A DNA stretch of 64,000 nt from Stenocarpella maydis (lineage: Eukaryota; Ascomycota; Sordariomycetes; Diaporthales; Diaporthaceae): assembly GCA_002270565.1 (NCBI GenBank), contig NQMI01000007.1, positions 434,001 to 498,000 on the forward strand, given 5' to 3'. The notes below the pieces were generated by a model. It was not told the origin of the DNA and searched no databases. It saw nothing but the letters and a program-made list of their open reading frames with translations. Positions 32,101 to 43,222 of this stretch are shown here, piece after piece. Position 1 is the stretch's first letter, and every line of letters starts with the position of its first letter. Both the position numbers and the translations under genes were made by a program.

Positions 32101-34801
32101 CCAAACCTGAGTGAACTGGGTGCGGACTGTCTTTAGTGTTCTCCACTTCCTGGTGCCTGCTGGGAAGTCCTGTGAGAAGTATCGAGTGTTGCCAGTCTCG
32201 TCGTAAATCTAAGATCTCACTCTCAAGCCAGATCGGATATCGCTCTCTTCTCCACTGGATATGCACGCGAGCAACAGTGACCAACCAGATCAGCCTCTTC
32301 TGGCCCCATAGATCCTGTAGTCATCTGCAAGACATATCCGCAGGAGACAATCAGCCCATTCCTGAGCATGCTTTCGTGGCCCATCGAGATCGTGCAAGTG
32401 CTTCAGGCGAACCATGCGGCGCAGCAGGTCGCCTGCCCACGGCTCTGGTCAGTTGCGGCCCGCAGTTTGAGGCTTGGTGAGCCTCCGGACTACAAGCGCA
32501 AAGTGGGTACCTAGGTAGGTAGATATTAACATGCTTGGGCGCCAACGGAGAGGCGGGCGAACAAACAACCAGTGTGGTTATTACGCTCCGTACCCCTATG
32601 TAGGGTACTGCCAATTCAGGCAAGTAGCGGGTCTGAAGAGGTCGAGTGATTGCCAGTTCTAGTTACTCCCCTGATGTGGTCCCTTATATATGGCCTGACG
32701 CTATCAGCGTAACTCTGAGTCCAGCCGTTTGCAGATGACAGCGCGGTTCTAACTTCGAGAAGCTACCATGAGGTTTACAGAACCCTAGGCCTATATGCAG
32801 CGTACCTGCTCAGATGCAAGCAGGTCCTGTTTGATAGTTTAGCAAGGCCTCGATATCCTGATTTACGATGATCAATAGCTTGTTACTCAGCAGTACTTTT
32901 TCTAGTGATAACTTAAACACTTGTCATCAAATACGCCCCATTTCTAGTGCGAACTTCAAGCCTCCACCGTGTAGCCCAGGTGATATTATAGTGGTATTAA
33001 AAACTTGTTAACCTTAACAGACGCTGGCTAAACAAATCCTGTCTGCGTCTGGTTTTAAAGGGTGTGTTGCGTGTTCAAATTCTATAACACGAGAACCGTA
33101 GACATACCGACTGCGCAGCCCTTGGCAGTCCGGCAACACCAGACTCGGTCAGCACAGCTGATGTCGTCAAAGTATAGAGCAGGTGCTCAGCCCTTTCAAG
33201 CAACTATGGTTCCGGACACGCTTGCCCGGGTCTTGGCGATGCATATATTGTTATGGAATATCCAACCATTAGAGTCACTGATACATTCGTCTTGATAGAA
33301 CGACAAGCAGGCTAAACGGTTTATGGAAGATCTATACGGGATAAATGCGTTGTGATAACCTTTTCTATCCTGAGGGTAATTGACGGGGCTTTGTATGGAC
33401 AAGCGATACCGTAGTAAAGTGCGGAAGACGTCTCCGTGAAGGAAGTGTCGCTGTGAGGTTGGTAATCTATATGTAGGAATTAGGACTCGGGCGCCTTTTG
33501 CCCCCGCTTGGTCTCTTCAATTAGAGCCAGAAATGTCCACTCAGTATCAATTGCGATTGGGGAATGCCAGTGCTCTCATGGTGTTGTCGACCTTGTGGGG
33601 ACCACTCTCACAAACCAGGGTCAGGCGGTTTCGTCAGGCGAGAAGATGGGATCGAATTGCCCAACCGCCAGAAGGACCCCTTCACACCTTTGGCCGCGAG
33701 CCAGCCCTGGCCGCGAACACGTCCCGAGGTAGGCGAGTTGGAATCTGGAGGTGCTGCAATACACCTCTGGAGGCCCAGTGACGACGGACACCTGACGTGG
33801 GACGCCATGGGACACCGGCATCATCACTGAGGAATTACTAATGGTTGTGTATACGCCTCGTTCACTGCGCCATTATAAGTCCTTGGTGGATCATCCCAGG
33901 GGCCTCTGTCTCAGTCTCCGGTATATTCTCTCTATGCCACGCCAGCCCCGCGTGTCTATGCTGAGACTTGCTGAAGGTGGCTGACCGCAGTTGGGCTTGT
34001 AGCTCTCATCACAGTGTGGTTGGAAAGGAAAGCCGGTCGAGATAAAGCAAGGTGCCTATTGAAGCCCCAAAACTTTCCAATGATGCCTCGAACACTCCAC
34101 CGTATCCACCGTTGAGACAGATGACAACGCAGCCTGTCAGCTTGACTGCAAGTGCTTCCTCAGCCTCCCGACGTGGGGGCCGCTGACGGAATAAAAGGTC
34201 GCAACAGGGCCCGTAGGATCCGTGCTAGCCACCAGTCTTGGTGACCGGCTGTGAGCGACAGTTGCAGTCAGGATACCGATAATAAATTGACCCGACATCC
34301 TTCCCCATGTCTATTTCTGTGTGACCCTCTCATAGGCACATGCCGCGCAGGAAGGTGGCAACCTCCCAATCCTGCACTGCAAGTGCTCTCTCTGCAGGAG
34401 CTCATCCACATTCTGGAAGCATTCCACTCCACAATGTCAGATCTGATGGCATGGCGTGGTGGGCACTTGTACCCTATATATCGTATTACGGATAAGCGTA
34501 GATACAATGCTCGGATAAAAGTCAACGAGCCACGATTTTCTGTTGTGCCCGCAGTTTTATTCCAGACGTGACGGAATTGTGTCCAGGTTTTGAAAGGAAG
34601 CCTAGGCGGATGCGGAGTGAATTCTTCGAATTGTCTGGAATTCTGTATTTTTTCCTTCTTATAGCCTCAGTTATCCCTGCCCGTGTCTTGTCCACTCTTC
34701 CACTTGAACTACTTCAGCCGTTTCTGCTCGGCATTGGGACTTCAACTTCTCCCCGGACAGGTCACCGCGCTTTATTCCTCTTGTTTTGATCAATATTCAC
34801 C
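29131..34801. other. 5.7-kb gene-poor region
   Basis: No gene can be supported over this length. There are GTACGGAGTAC-type motifs (about 29378-29392 and 30710), an A homopolymer (31048-31067), a TACCTAGGTA palindrome at 32506-32520 and AT-rich parts (32700-33060). A 293-codon minus-strand frame (30929-31810) shows no motif or codon bias. A short plus-strand frame (30714-30829) encodes one hydrophobic helix followed by ISRLSTISGPQP, which resembles the anchor and hinge of a fungal P450, but nothing P450-like follows. The last 250 bases precede the P450 gene and are C/T-rich. Confidence 0.5.
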
Positions 34802-36678
34802 ATGGGCGACCTCACTGACCAACTGTTTACACCCTCGCAGAGGGGCACATTTTCTCCCAGCGCAATTGTTCCTCGGTTTCTCATCTGCCTCTTCTTTGCA
34901 TACTATATCCTGTCGGTTCTTTACAACATAACCTTTCACCCCCTTGCACGAGTACCAGGCTACAAGCTAGCTGGCATGAGTCGGCTTTACCAGACCTACT
35001 GGTGCTATCGGAACGGTCGGAGCATATACTATCGCAAGGTCCAGGAAATGCACGAGAAATTTGGGCCTATCGTGCGGGTCAATCCCAACGAAGTCTCCCT
35101 GCGCGATCCTCAAGACTTTGAGAAGGTTTACACCATCAGGTCCAAGTACACCAAGGACCCGCTCTTCTACCGCACAATGGGAGTCTTGAAGGGCATGTTT
35201 GGAACCTTTGATAACGAGCTGCACCGGGCTCGACGGCAGTCGTGGGTCGCACATTTCTCCAAGACCGCTGTCGCCGGCCTCGGGGGCAGCATAGAGGACA
35301 AGGTAGCCACGCTTTGCAAGAGGGCCGAGGAAGAGCTGGGAGCTACCGGAGTGGTCCCCATCCAAGGCCTGCTGCACGCGCTGATGGTTGACGTTGTGTC
35401 CGAATATACGCTGCCGAACTCAATGGGCATGCTAGATCACAGGCCGTACGCGACTGTATATGCATCAGACTTGCTCAATCAAGCAGGATTCATCTGGATG
35501 ATGATGATAAACGACTTTCTCTACCATCTGGTCCAGGGAATCCTGACGGTGTTCAGCAAGGTACTCGACTCCAGAAGTGAGTTCGACAGGCTCTTAGAGG
35601 TGCGGCCCCCAGCCCATACGCATAGCAGTCAGTCAATGGCCATTGTGGCACAGTGGAAGTGCTGATTATGTTACACAGAAATGTACTATAGTCGCCGACG
35701 GCTACTTGGGCCCCAACACTCACAACCCGTTCGAATTAGCCACAGCGAAACCTATGATCCAGTCCGTGCTGGGCAGCTGCGTCGAGGGTAAGACGAAGGC
35801 GCCCCCCATCACCAGGGACGTCCTGATAGATGAGCTATACAGCTTCAACCTGGCGGCGGCGTTCAACTTTGGGACGGGCATGTCTGTGACACTATACCAT
35901 ATCATGTCCAATAAAGAAATCGCCAGACGCCTCCACGCAGAGGTCAAGGCTGCCTTTCCGTCGCCGTCGGATCCCATCACCCACGCTGCCGCAGAGAGAC
36001 TACCGTACCTCGTAAGTGCCAGCGCCTCGCCGCCATCCCTCCCACGCATACTATTTCCTTGGATGCGGAAAATACTAACCCCCCCCCGACCACAGCACGG
36101 CAGCGCAAGAGGGAAACAGACTGGGCTACGGTCCCATCGGCCGCCTCCCCAGGATCGTGCCAACAGGCGGGGAGACCTTCCAGGGATACCACATACCAGC
36201 CGGAGTAGGTCTGGAGTCGCACAGCGGGGGGTCTTTCTCACCCCCCTCCCGACAGCCATGCTAACAGGGCTCTTGTCAGTGCACCGTCGGGACGTGGAGC
36301 TACGTGCAGCACCACAACGGGGACATATGGGGCCCGGATCACGACACCTTCAACCCAGACCGCTGGCTCGATGCGGACCGCGCCAGGCACATGAACAAGT
36401 ACCTGCTGACGTTTGGGAGGGACGCCCGCCACTGCATCGGCAAGGAGTAAGCTTCTAAACCCACGTGACCACTGGCTGACTGGCCGACTGACTGGCAACA
36501 ACTCACCAGGCTCGCATCAGCCACAATGTACGTCTGCCTTGCGGCTTTCATGCGGAGGTTCGGGACGGGGCTGCGAGTGCACGGCACCTACCCGGTAAAT
36601 GACCTGGACGACAACTTCGCCACTGTCATCCCGCGGAGTGCGCCGCGGCTGATGTTGGAGAAGGATGCAGCTATATAA
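34802..36678 (+). CDS. cytochrome P450 no. 1, with a one-base frame conflict at exon 3
   Basis: A microsomal fungal P450. Exons are 34802-35599, 35679-36011, about 36097-36204, 36280-36446 and 36510-36678. One N-terminal membrane helix is followed by FHPLARVPGYKLAGMSRLY. Other marks are the ExxR (K-helix) in QEGNRLGYGP, FNPDRW, and the heme ligand in FGRDARHCIGKE. All junctions keep frame except exon 2/3: the best acceptor (CACAG at 36095) leaves one extra base before ACGGCA, so as written the product would shift frame before the K-helix. The heme loop has Asp where FxxGxRxCxG has Gly, and the I-helix (AAAFNFGTG) lacks the usual (A/G)GxxT(T). The gene is either slightly damaged, mis-sequenced, or an unusual member. 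The substrate is unknown. Confidence 0.85.
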
Positions 36679-37679
36679 GACGGCTGGGGGCCTTGTTTAA
36701 TACGACGGGATCAACTGGGGGGTTGTGTTTTTTGTGTTGACCAAGCGTCTATTCTGGGGTTATCTGGGCATAGTTCTCGAACCAAGCCCTCTTTCGACAA
36801 TTCCATGGCAGACAGACATGATGTCTTCGGGAAGCCCACACACACATGTGTAGCAGATTTACCTTGTGTAACTGCAGTGGCAGTGGGCTGTGTTGTGCTA
36901 TGGCTGGGGCTTTCAAAATCATCACAGAGCATGCCTATAAATGCTGGGGATAGCATGTACTGTGCATAGGACTGTAAAAACTTGCATGGGACTCACTTGG
37001 CCATGGGGACAGGAGACTCATGTATAATAAGCGTGCAGCCTTGGATAACCTCTCAACTCCCCTTGACAGGCCCAGAGGAAGGGCCCAGAGGAAGGACCCA
37101 GAGGCCTAGGGTCGGCGTAGAATACCTTGAGGAGTAGGGCCTAACGTGGGGTAGCTTTTTTAATCTGTGGAGCTCAACCAGCCCTACGAGGACCCCCCAT
37201 TATGTCATGGCGCAGTGCTGACAGGGAGCAGCCCCGGCCATCCCGGCGCTCGACCACACACCACCTACAAGTCCGAGATGCATCGCGACTCACACCAAGC
37301 CAAGAGCATGCATACACGTATGTATCCCAGGCAGCTGCCAGGTGGACCGTCCTTCGACGAGCAACAAGCCCAAGACAGCAAAGCAGATTCTTCCTTTTTT
37401 GGTGCTTGTTTGCCAGCTACCGGTTGTGGAACGCCAGCCACCGAACCATCCGCTTCACAGCCACTCCTGCGCCGAGACAGTTACGAAGCCTGCGCCGTTC
37501 GTTTGATCCGTGTCCGTGTCAAACAACAACCGGCCAGGAACGAGACACATTACTCACTGTCCAGACAAGACCACGTCGGGCATACCAGAAGTCGAGCAGC
37601 GGCACGAGGACGCACGCCCGTCTCTGGCCCGTCCTGCCCGGGAACAGTCTACCTGCCCTCGACAACAAACAGCCCACCA
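36679..37679. other. intergenic stretch after P450 no. 1
   Basis: A three-fold GCCCAGAGGAAG-like tandem repeat lies at about 37069-37106. The open frames at 37167-37682 and 37202-38005 upstream of 37680 look like leader sequence of the next gene; they carry no motif before its ATG. Confidence 0.5.
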
Positions 37680-38576
37680 TGAACAGCAACGACGACATCG
37701 CCAACGAAGAGCCCCCGCCCTCCTACGAGGAGGCAACCGGCCGCCCGTCGCACACATACAGGCCGACACCGCCGACGCTACCACCGAGGCCCACCAGCAA
37801 CAGCAAGCCCAGCACCACCTCCGCCACCCCGCCAGGCGCCGCCCCGCACACGCCGGCCCAGACCTTCCAGCAGATCCCCCCCGTGGCCTCGCAGGCGGTC
37901 CGGCGCCGGTTCCCGCCGTCCTTCAACCCTACCGCGACGCCTTCCCGGGCGCCCAGCGGCCCCTCTTCCTCGGCGAGCACCAGGGCGCGCCCCTCTACGC
38001 CGTGACCGCGGGTGGGCCGCCCGCGCCGGCGCTCGTGCTGGTCTGCACAACGGCAGCGACGACCACGCGCCCTGGCCACCGTCGCCTACTCGCCCGACCG
38101 CCGCCGCATGGCCGTCAGCCTCCCGCCGCCGCCGGGCCGCCAGCAGCAGCAGCAGCAGCAGCAGCCCCCGACCCCCGCCCTGCCCCGGTGCACACCCCCG
38201 CCGTCGCGGACCCCACCTTTAGGTTCTCGCCTAGGTGCCCAACCCCGGCGCGGGGCTCCACGGCGAGGGCTTCGAGTGGCGCCGCAGCTCCAGCCTCGCC
38301 GTCGGCGCCCTCGGCGGGCGCACCCACGGGTGGAAGCTCGTGCGCCTCTGCAACGGGCTGCCGCCGGGCGGCCTGGCCGTGGCCGGGAGCGGGCCGCCGT
38401 CCGGGGACGGCCACGAGGTGGTCGCCGTCTGCACCATGGCCGTCATGAGCGTGACCAAGCTGTGGAAGTTCGCCTTCCTCGGGACGGGGCTGTCGGGCGC
38501 CCTCGGCGAGCAGTGGGCCGTCATGGCTGTCGTCACGGGGCTCATCACCTGGGACTATGATCGCGCGAGGGACTAG
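37680..38576 (+). pseudogene. conserved fungal PPPSYEE-type protein, frame broken at several points
   Basis: The ATG at 37680 starts MNSNDDIANEEPPPSYEEAT, a PPxY-like N-terminus followed by a Pro-rich linker. The family core is recognisable but split over the three frames: PYRDAFPGAQRPLFLGEHQG and APLYAVT in one frame, LATVAYSPDRRRMAVSLPP in another (with a CAG-encoded poly-Gln at 38141-38164), and EGFEWRRSSSLAVGALGG through the hydrophobic C-terminus (KLWKFAFLGTGLSGALGEQW) in a third, ending at 38576. In my experience of this fungal family these blocks occur in this order in one uninterrupted protein. At least four one-base indels are needed, near 37925, 38040, 38075 and 38230, all in GC-rich or C/G-run sequence. 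Either this is a recent pseudogene or the bases are undercalled. PPxY motifs suggest WW-domain partners such as Rsp5-type ligases (inference). Confidence 0.65.
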
Positions 38577-39062
38577 GGGTCCTTTTGGTGACTGTGCCCC
38601 GGCGGGAGGCGGGGCCGCGTCACCGTCTTGGGACTGCGGAGGGGCTTCACCATGCAGGCCTCTGGGTATGGGGCTTGGTAGCCTGGCGCTTGAGATGGGC
38701 CGTGGGCCTTGGGCTGTCCAGCGATGGGCTGTTGTCAGGCGCAGTGCGGCAGATACCCTGCACATGCTGGCTAACAAGACTTGTGATGAGCATCTTGCGG
38801 ATGTCTGATGGGAATCTTACGGAGAGCGGCGGGCCAGGAGCTCTTGCCTGGCCAAAAATGATACCACTTTTCCTTGTTTATGCCAGATCTAGAGCGGTGC
38901 ATGCAGCAGGGTCAAATTGCATGGTTGATCTGGAGACAGCAACAGGCATGCTTCAGTAGGCCTCCGTTGGTATTGCAGTTCCACCGTCAGACTATGTGAT
39001 GGTTCCCTGTTCGCTCCACATCCCAATATCATTCACCACCACATCATTACAAGTACGGGCCG
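38577..39062. other. intergenic stretch between convergent genes
   Basis: It contains the 3' ends of two convergent genes, the PPPSYEE-type gene (plus) and the 334-aa gene (minus). Nothing else is supported. Confidence 0.5.
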
Positions 39063-40067
39063 CTAGCCCCGCGGCGGCCGGATATAGTCGGCGATAAGCT
39101 GCTTGATGCTCTTCCTCTTCCGGACCGGCCGGGATGGGGACTTGACGCGGGTGGCACAGTTCGGCGCTGAGGCTCTTCGCCCCACGCGGTCCCTGGGTAC
39201 GTACGGGTTACTAAATGTGATACGCCTCCCCCCGCCGGTGATGTCAGTGTTGGCCCGCGAGATGGTGGTCTTGAGCGGAGCAGCATTGACGTCGCATCTC
39301 TCACTTGACGCTTCCGAGGACGGCGCCGGCTGCGTCGAGTCCTGATCACCTGGTGTGGCGCGCCCGTCATGATCAGTTCCTGCATCGTCATCGGCTGCCT
39401 CCTGGATCCCCCCCAGCCTCGGTGGTGGCGGCTGTGGTGGGTGGTCCCAATCGACCGAGTAGAAAGGGTTCAGTGGTGCTTCGCGGGCGGGCCGTGAGGG
39501 TTTCTCCTTGTTCTCCATCCTCCGACGCTCGGCTTGTTCTGCGTCTCGCATGAAGAGCTCATAATCTGTCGGCCGTGTGCCGCCTCCGGCTTCTTGCTGC
39601 GGAGAAACAATGCAGGAGTCATGACTGCCGGGCCCCCGAGACGGAGATCCCAAGCTGCCGGCCGGGTCCGGGCACGAGCTTGGATCACGCTCGTCACCCG
39701 AGGGGTCTGCCGTCGACACTTGGTCCCTCGTTTGTTGGGCATGGGAAGTCCCGCGCGCAACCAGCCCGCCGGTCTCGCTGTCCGTCTCGGTCTCGGTCGA
39801 CCCTAGGGACATTTTGGCATATTGTTCGAGCTTGAAATCCAACTCGTCCAGGTCCAGAGCCGGCTCCGGATAGTACGACCGAGGATTGGACATTGGCTTC
39901 TTGGGCCCCTTGTCACGGAAGTACTTGGCCGGCTGTTCATCCATGGGAACATATGACGGCCGCTTCTCTGTCATGAAGGTGGCCTTGGACGGGGCCAGGG
40001 CTGCCGTGCGGAGCTGGCGCAGGCGGCCAACCAGGCTCGGCTTCTTCCTGAGGGATTTCAAGGCCAT
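39063..40067 (-). CDS. conserved fungal protein of unknown function, disordered (334 aa)
   Basis: A single open frame from the ATG at 40067 (MALKSLRKKPSLVGRLRQLR) to TAG at 39063. Conserved-looking parts are the basic N-terminus, PSYVPMDEQPAKYFRDKGPK, the DLDELDFKLEQYAKMSL segment (residues about 70-90), TDYELFMRDAEQAERRRMEN (about 165-185) and a basic C-terminus (RKRKSIKQLIADYIRPP). The intervening regions are Ser/Pro/Asp-rich and probably disordered. There is no signal peptide, membrane helix or catalytic motif. The pattern fits an unnamed Sordariomycete family; no function can be assigned. A small spliced-out segment within residues 95-150 cannot be excluded, but the frame stays open. Confidence 0.75.
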   Translation of the reverse strand: MALKSLRKKPSLVGRLRQLRTAALAPSKATFMTEKRPSYVPMDEQPAKYFRDKGPKKPMSNPRSYYPEPALDLDELDFKLEQYAKMSLGSTETETDSETGGLVARGTSHAQQTRDQVSTADPSGDERDPSSCPDPAGSLGSPSRGPGSHDSCIVSPQQEAGGGTRPTDYELFMRDAEQAERRRMENKEKPSRPAREAPLNPFYSVDWDHPPQPPPPRLGGIQEAADDDAGTDHDGRATPGDQDSTQPAPSSEASSERCDVNAAPLKTTISRANTDITGGGRRITFSNPYVPRDRVGRRASAPNCATRVKSPSRPVRKRKSIKQLIADYIRPPRG

Positions 40068-43000
40068 GTTGCCGGTCGGGGTTGATGCCTGTGGCTGGCC
40101 TAGTCCCCGCCTGTGAGCCCTGACTGGGCTTGACGCGCTGGTAGAAAGGGAATAAGGAAAGACAAGGCTGCCCGGATGCCCGAAGAGGCGGGCCAGCGGC
40201 CAGGCGCGGGCCAGACAGGTACGTTGTGCTGTCTCACTTGCACAATCTCTGCGTTTCGCAACCGAGAAGCTGTCTCGAGGCTGGGCCGAGTACCCCTAGG
40301 AGCAACGCCAGCCTCGGTCTGAATATACCTGGGGCACAGCGTCGACACGTGGGAGAAAGGGCGGCTCCCGCGACGCCAGACGTGTCGTTTGCAGGTGGTG
40401 ATGAGTGCTGGGTAATGATGAGTGCTGAGTGACAGTGGCTGCAGAGGTGGGGTGACGGGGGTTTACTACGACGGTCGTCTTTTGCATGGGCTAATTAATA
40501 TAAGCGCGACGAGAAGGACAGGCTTGGAAACGGATCGAAACGTCAACCTACCAGACTGGCTGGTTGATCCGGAGGGAGCTCGCAGGGGTGACGTATGTGC
40601 ATGGCAGTGATCATCTTTGGGGGGGGGGGTGCTTTGACTTTTGAACCTGTGGCTGACTGGTGGATGGGATGGGACTATGAAAGTGAAGCAGGAGATGTCC
40701 CCGGATTGCGCTTGGTGGGGGCCTGGGTTGGACGTTTGGGGTCCTTGATTGGCAGGGCCGGGCCGACTGGCGGTTAAAATTGGGCTCTGGACCTCGACCA
40801 CCTCAGCCGAGCGGCCGTTGGACATGACAGCAAGCTCTGGCAAGAGTTGGTGTCTACCATAGTAGTCTAGATATATCCCAAAGACCGCATCAGGTCCCCA
40901 CGAAATCCCACGAGCTGGCTAGTGTGGACAATAGTTGCATGCCACCATCAAGGTGTGCCGTGGACAGAAGAAGCAGCCCTCATCTGGCCAGCCAACTCGG
41001 CTTCGCTGCGACAGTGCTGGAAGATACGAAGTCATTCCATTGGTAATTAGGTAAACGAGGCAGTGGAGAAAATGAGGCGTCCACAAATGTGAGCTGGCGT
41101 CTTTTACTTTGAAGTCATGCATGCCTTCGTGCATCGACCCCCAACGTCGAAGCAGCCGGATCCGAGCATCTCCACCGCCCCCATTCTACGCGGCGCGGAA
41201 CCCGCGGAATTGCTTTATCTGCTCTTACTGATATACAGCAGACTTGTCCCCCCCCCCCCTCGCCCCTCGAATCTCTGTCTGGTCATTTTCCCTTACTCCT
41301 GCAGACCGAGGATCCTTTCGTATGTGTATTCAATCATTAAATGAAGGAATAGCCTGTTATTTACCACCATATTGTTCCAGCCATTGGGCCCTGGCGCAGC
41401 GGGCTTGTCAGCCATTATGCCTTGGGATAGCGGTCTTGTTTATCTGTGCCTCGCACGGCTTGCGTGTGGGCCGAACCGGCAATCAATAATATGCAACATA
41501 GCTTCACCTCGTGCAGGTTAGTTTTGGCTGCTGCAGAGCTCCGCCCCTCCACTGCCCGCTGTTCTCTGGGTGGCTGTGATTACTCGAGCTACAAGGCGAG
41601 CGACCGTAGTGGACGCAGTCCACCCTGGCCCTACGCCCCTGGTATTGTCACTGTCATCCCTAGAGCTTGGCGTTTGGACAGCCATATAGTAGATGGTCAT
41701 TTTTGCATTTTCTATAGTTATATGTTTTTGGTTTATTTTCATTTTTTTCACTTAGTTTATTTTAAATGTTTTTGCTTGGTCGCTGTTGGGTCGCAGCATC
41801 ACATAACTTGTTACAGACCATGTATAAAACTGACAACATGTAAATCTAGGAAGGACCAACCTGCCCTCTTCGTTGCAGATAATATATATATATATACATA
41901 TATATACGCCAGAGCTGGCCCACGCACATGATTATCAAGTGACCCCTTGTCATTGGGCGCCCTCTCTCCTGTTGTTATACATTGGGGGGCTTTACAGTCA
42001 AGAAAGTGCTCCAGTAAGACTAATAATATTTCCGCCAAGCCCCCTTCTATGGGCCTCGACTAGGCCCGGCACGTTGAGCTCCAGCATGGTGACGCCAACT
42101 CGTCGAGCACCAGTCAAGACCACAGAGCAACCTTGCTGCCATTGAATCGCTGCACGGCACTCCTCTGAGTCAATACTAAAGTGACCATGAACTTACCGCT
42201 CCAATCATTAGTCAACACGTCGCGGAGGAGAATACTCCGTGGGTATGATGACCCTGGATGGAGTAAGTGCTTGCCACAACGTGTTCCTATGAGAGGAGCA
42301 GTTACTCATGTCACATGCAGCAACAAGGTCTTTGAGAAGAAAAGAAAACTTGGAAATAATCTTGGAAGCCAGTTAGGAAAGATGTCGCTATTAGAAAGTT
42401 GCCCGCCTCCCGGGTGCCCTCCCCTTTCTCATACCACCAATACTCCAGGGGGGACCGCACCCCTTCACAAGAGCGTGGCTCTGAAAACGAACAGCATAGT
42501 CTATCGGAGGGCATCGTAGCACTGTTTGGCGAGGATGGTCCTGTCGCTGATCGTGGTCCCAGGAGTTGTGCTCGGGGCATTAATGAAGGAGGTGTAGATG
42601 GGCATTGCTCTCTCTGGTGCCATCACGACACTCAGCGGTGTCTTCGCAGGGTTCTATTGCTACTTTAAGAGGGGGCTAACTTGTTTAAATCAGCAGCTCG
42701 GTCGTATTGGACGGTTGCTAACATCAAACAATACCTTATGACCACCTGTCGAGGGTGAGGACATTTGTGACAATCAGAGTTTGGACAGGGTGAGCCAAGG
42801 TATTGGTACTTCAAATCGAGAGACAAGGCGCTCGCGAGCGGTCATTTTGTCAGTAATCTCGGGCTATCTGCGCCACTAGGCGATGGTTTTGGAAGACTCT
42901 TGGGCGAGCAATGGACGGGCCAGCCATCTTCTCCCTCCCTTTACATACCTTCTGGCCATCCCATCCTCAGCGAGGGGAGCACTCATTTATAGACCGGATA

Positions 43001-43222
43001 TTGATACGCTAAAAGTGTATACCATTATTTTGATTTTTGATATTTACAAGGACGAAAAATTATATATAACTATATAATAAATATTAGAATTGAACATGAT
43101 GCTTGTAAGAAGTAGCTTATGCAAACATCATCATCGCAAGCGGTGCCGGTAGTGAAGATGTCGTGTCGAGACACAGCCTCCCCCCAGCCCACATTACACG
43201 TCAGTGTCCGCCGCAAAGAGCT
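40068..43222. other. 3.1-kb gene-poor region, partly AT-rich
   Basis: It contains the leader and promoter of the 334-aa gene (to about 40900), then intergenic DNA. AT-rich segments lie at 41660-41930, with an (AT)n run at 41881-41906, and at 42990-43110. G and C homopolymers lie at about 40619-40630 and 41248-41258. A plus-strand frame at 42536-42724 would encode two hydrophobic helices interrupted by an in-frame stop; I do not call it. Confidence 0.5.

Noticed and set aside
34802..40067. Secondary-metabolite gene cluster around P450 no. 1
   Set aside because: No polyketide synthase, peptide synthetase, terpene cyclase, transporter or pathway regulator is present nearby; the neighbours are unrelated conserved proteins.
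42536..42724. Two hydrophobic helices separated by an in-frame TAG
   Set aside because: Very short, no upstream exon, no family resemblance; chance is the simpler explanation.
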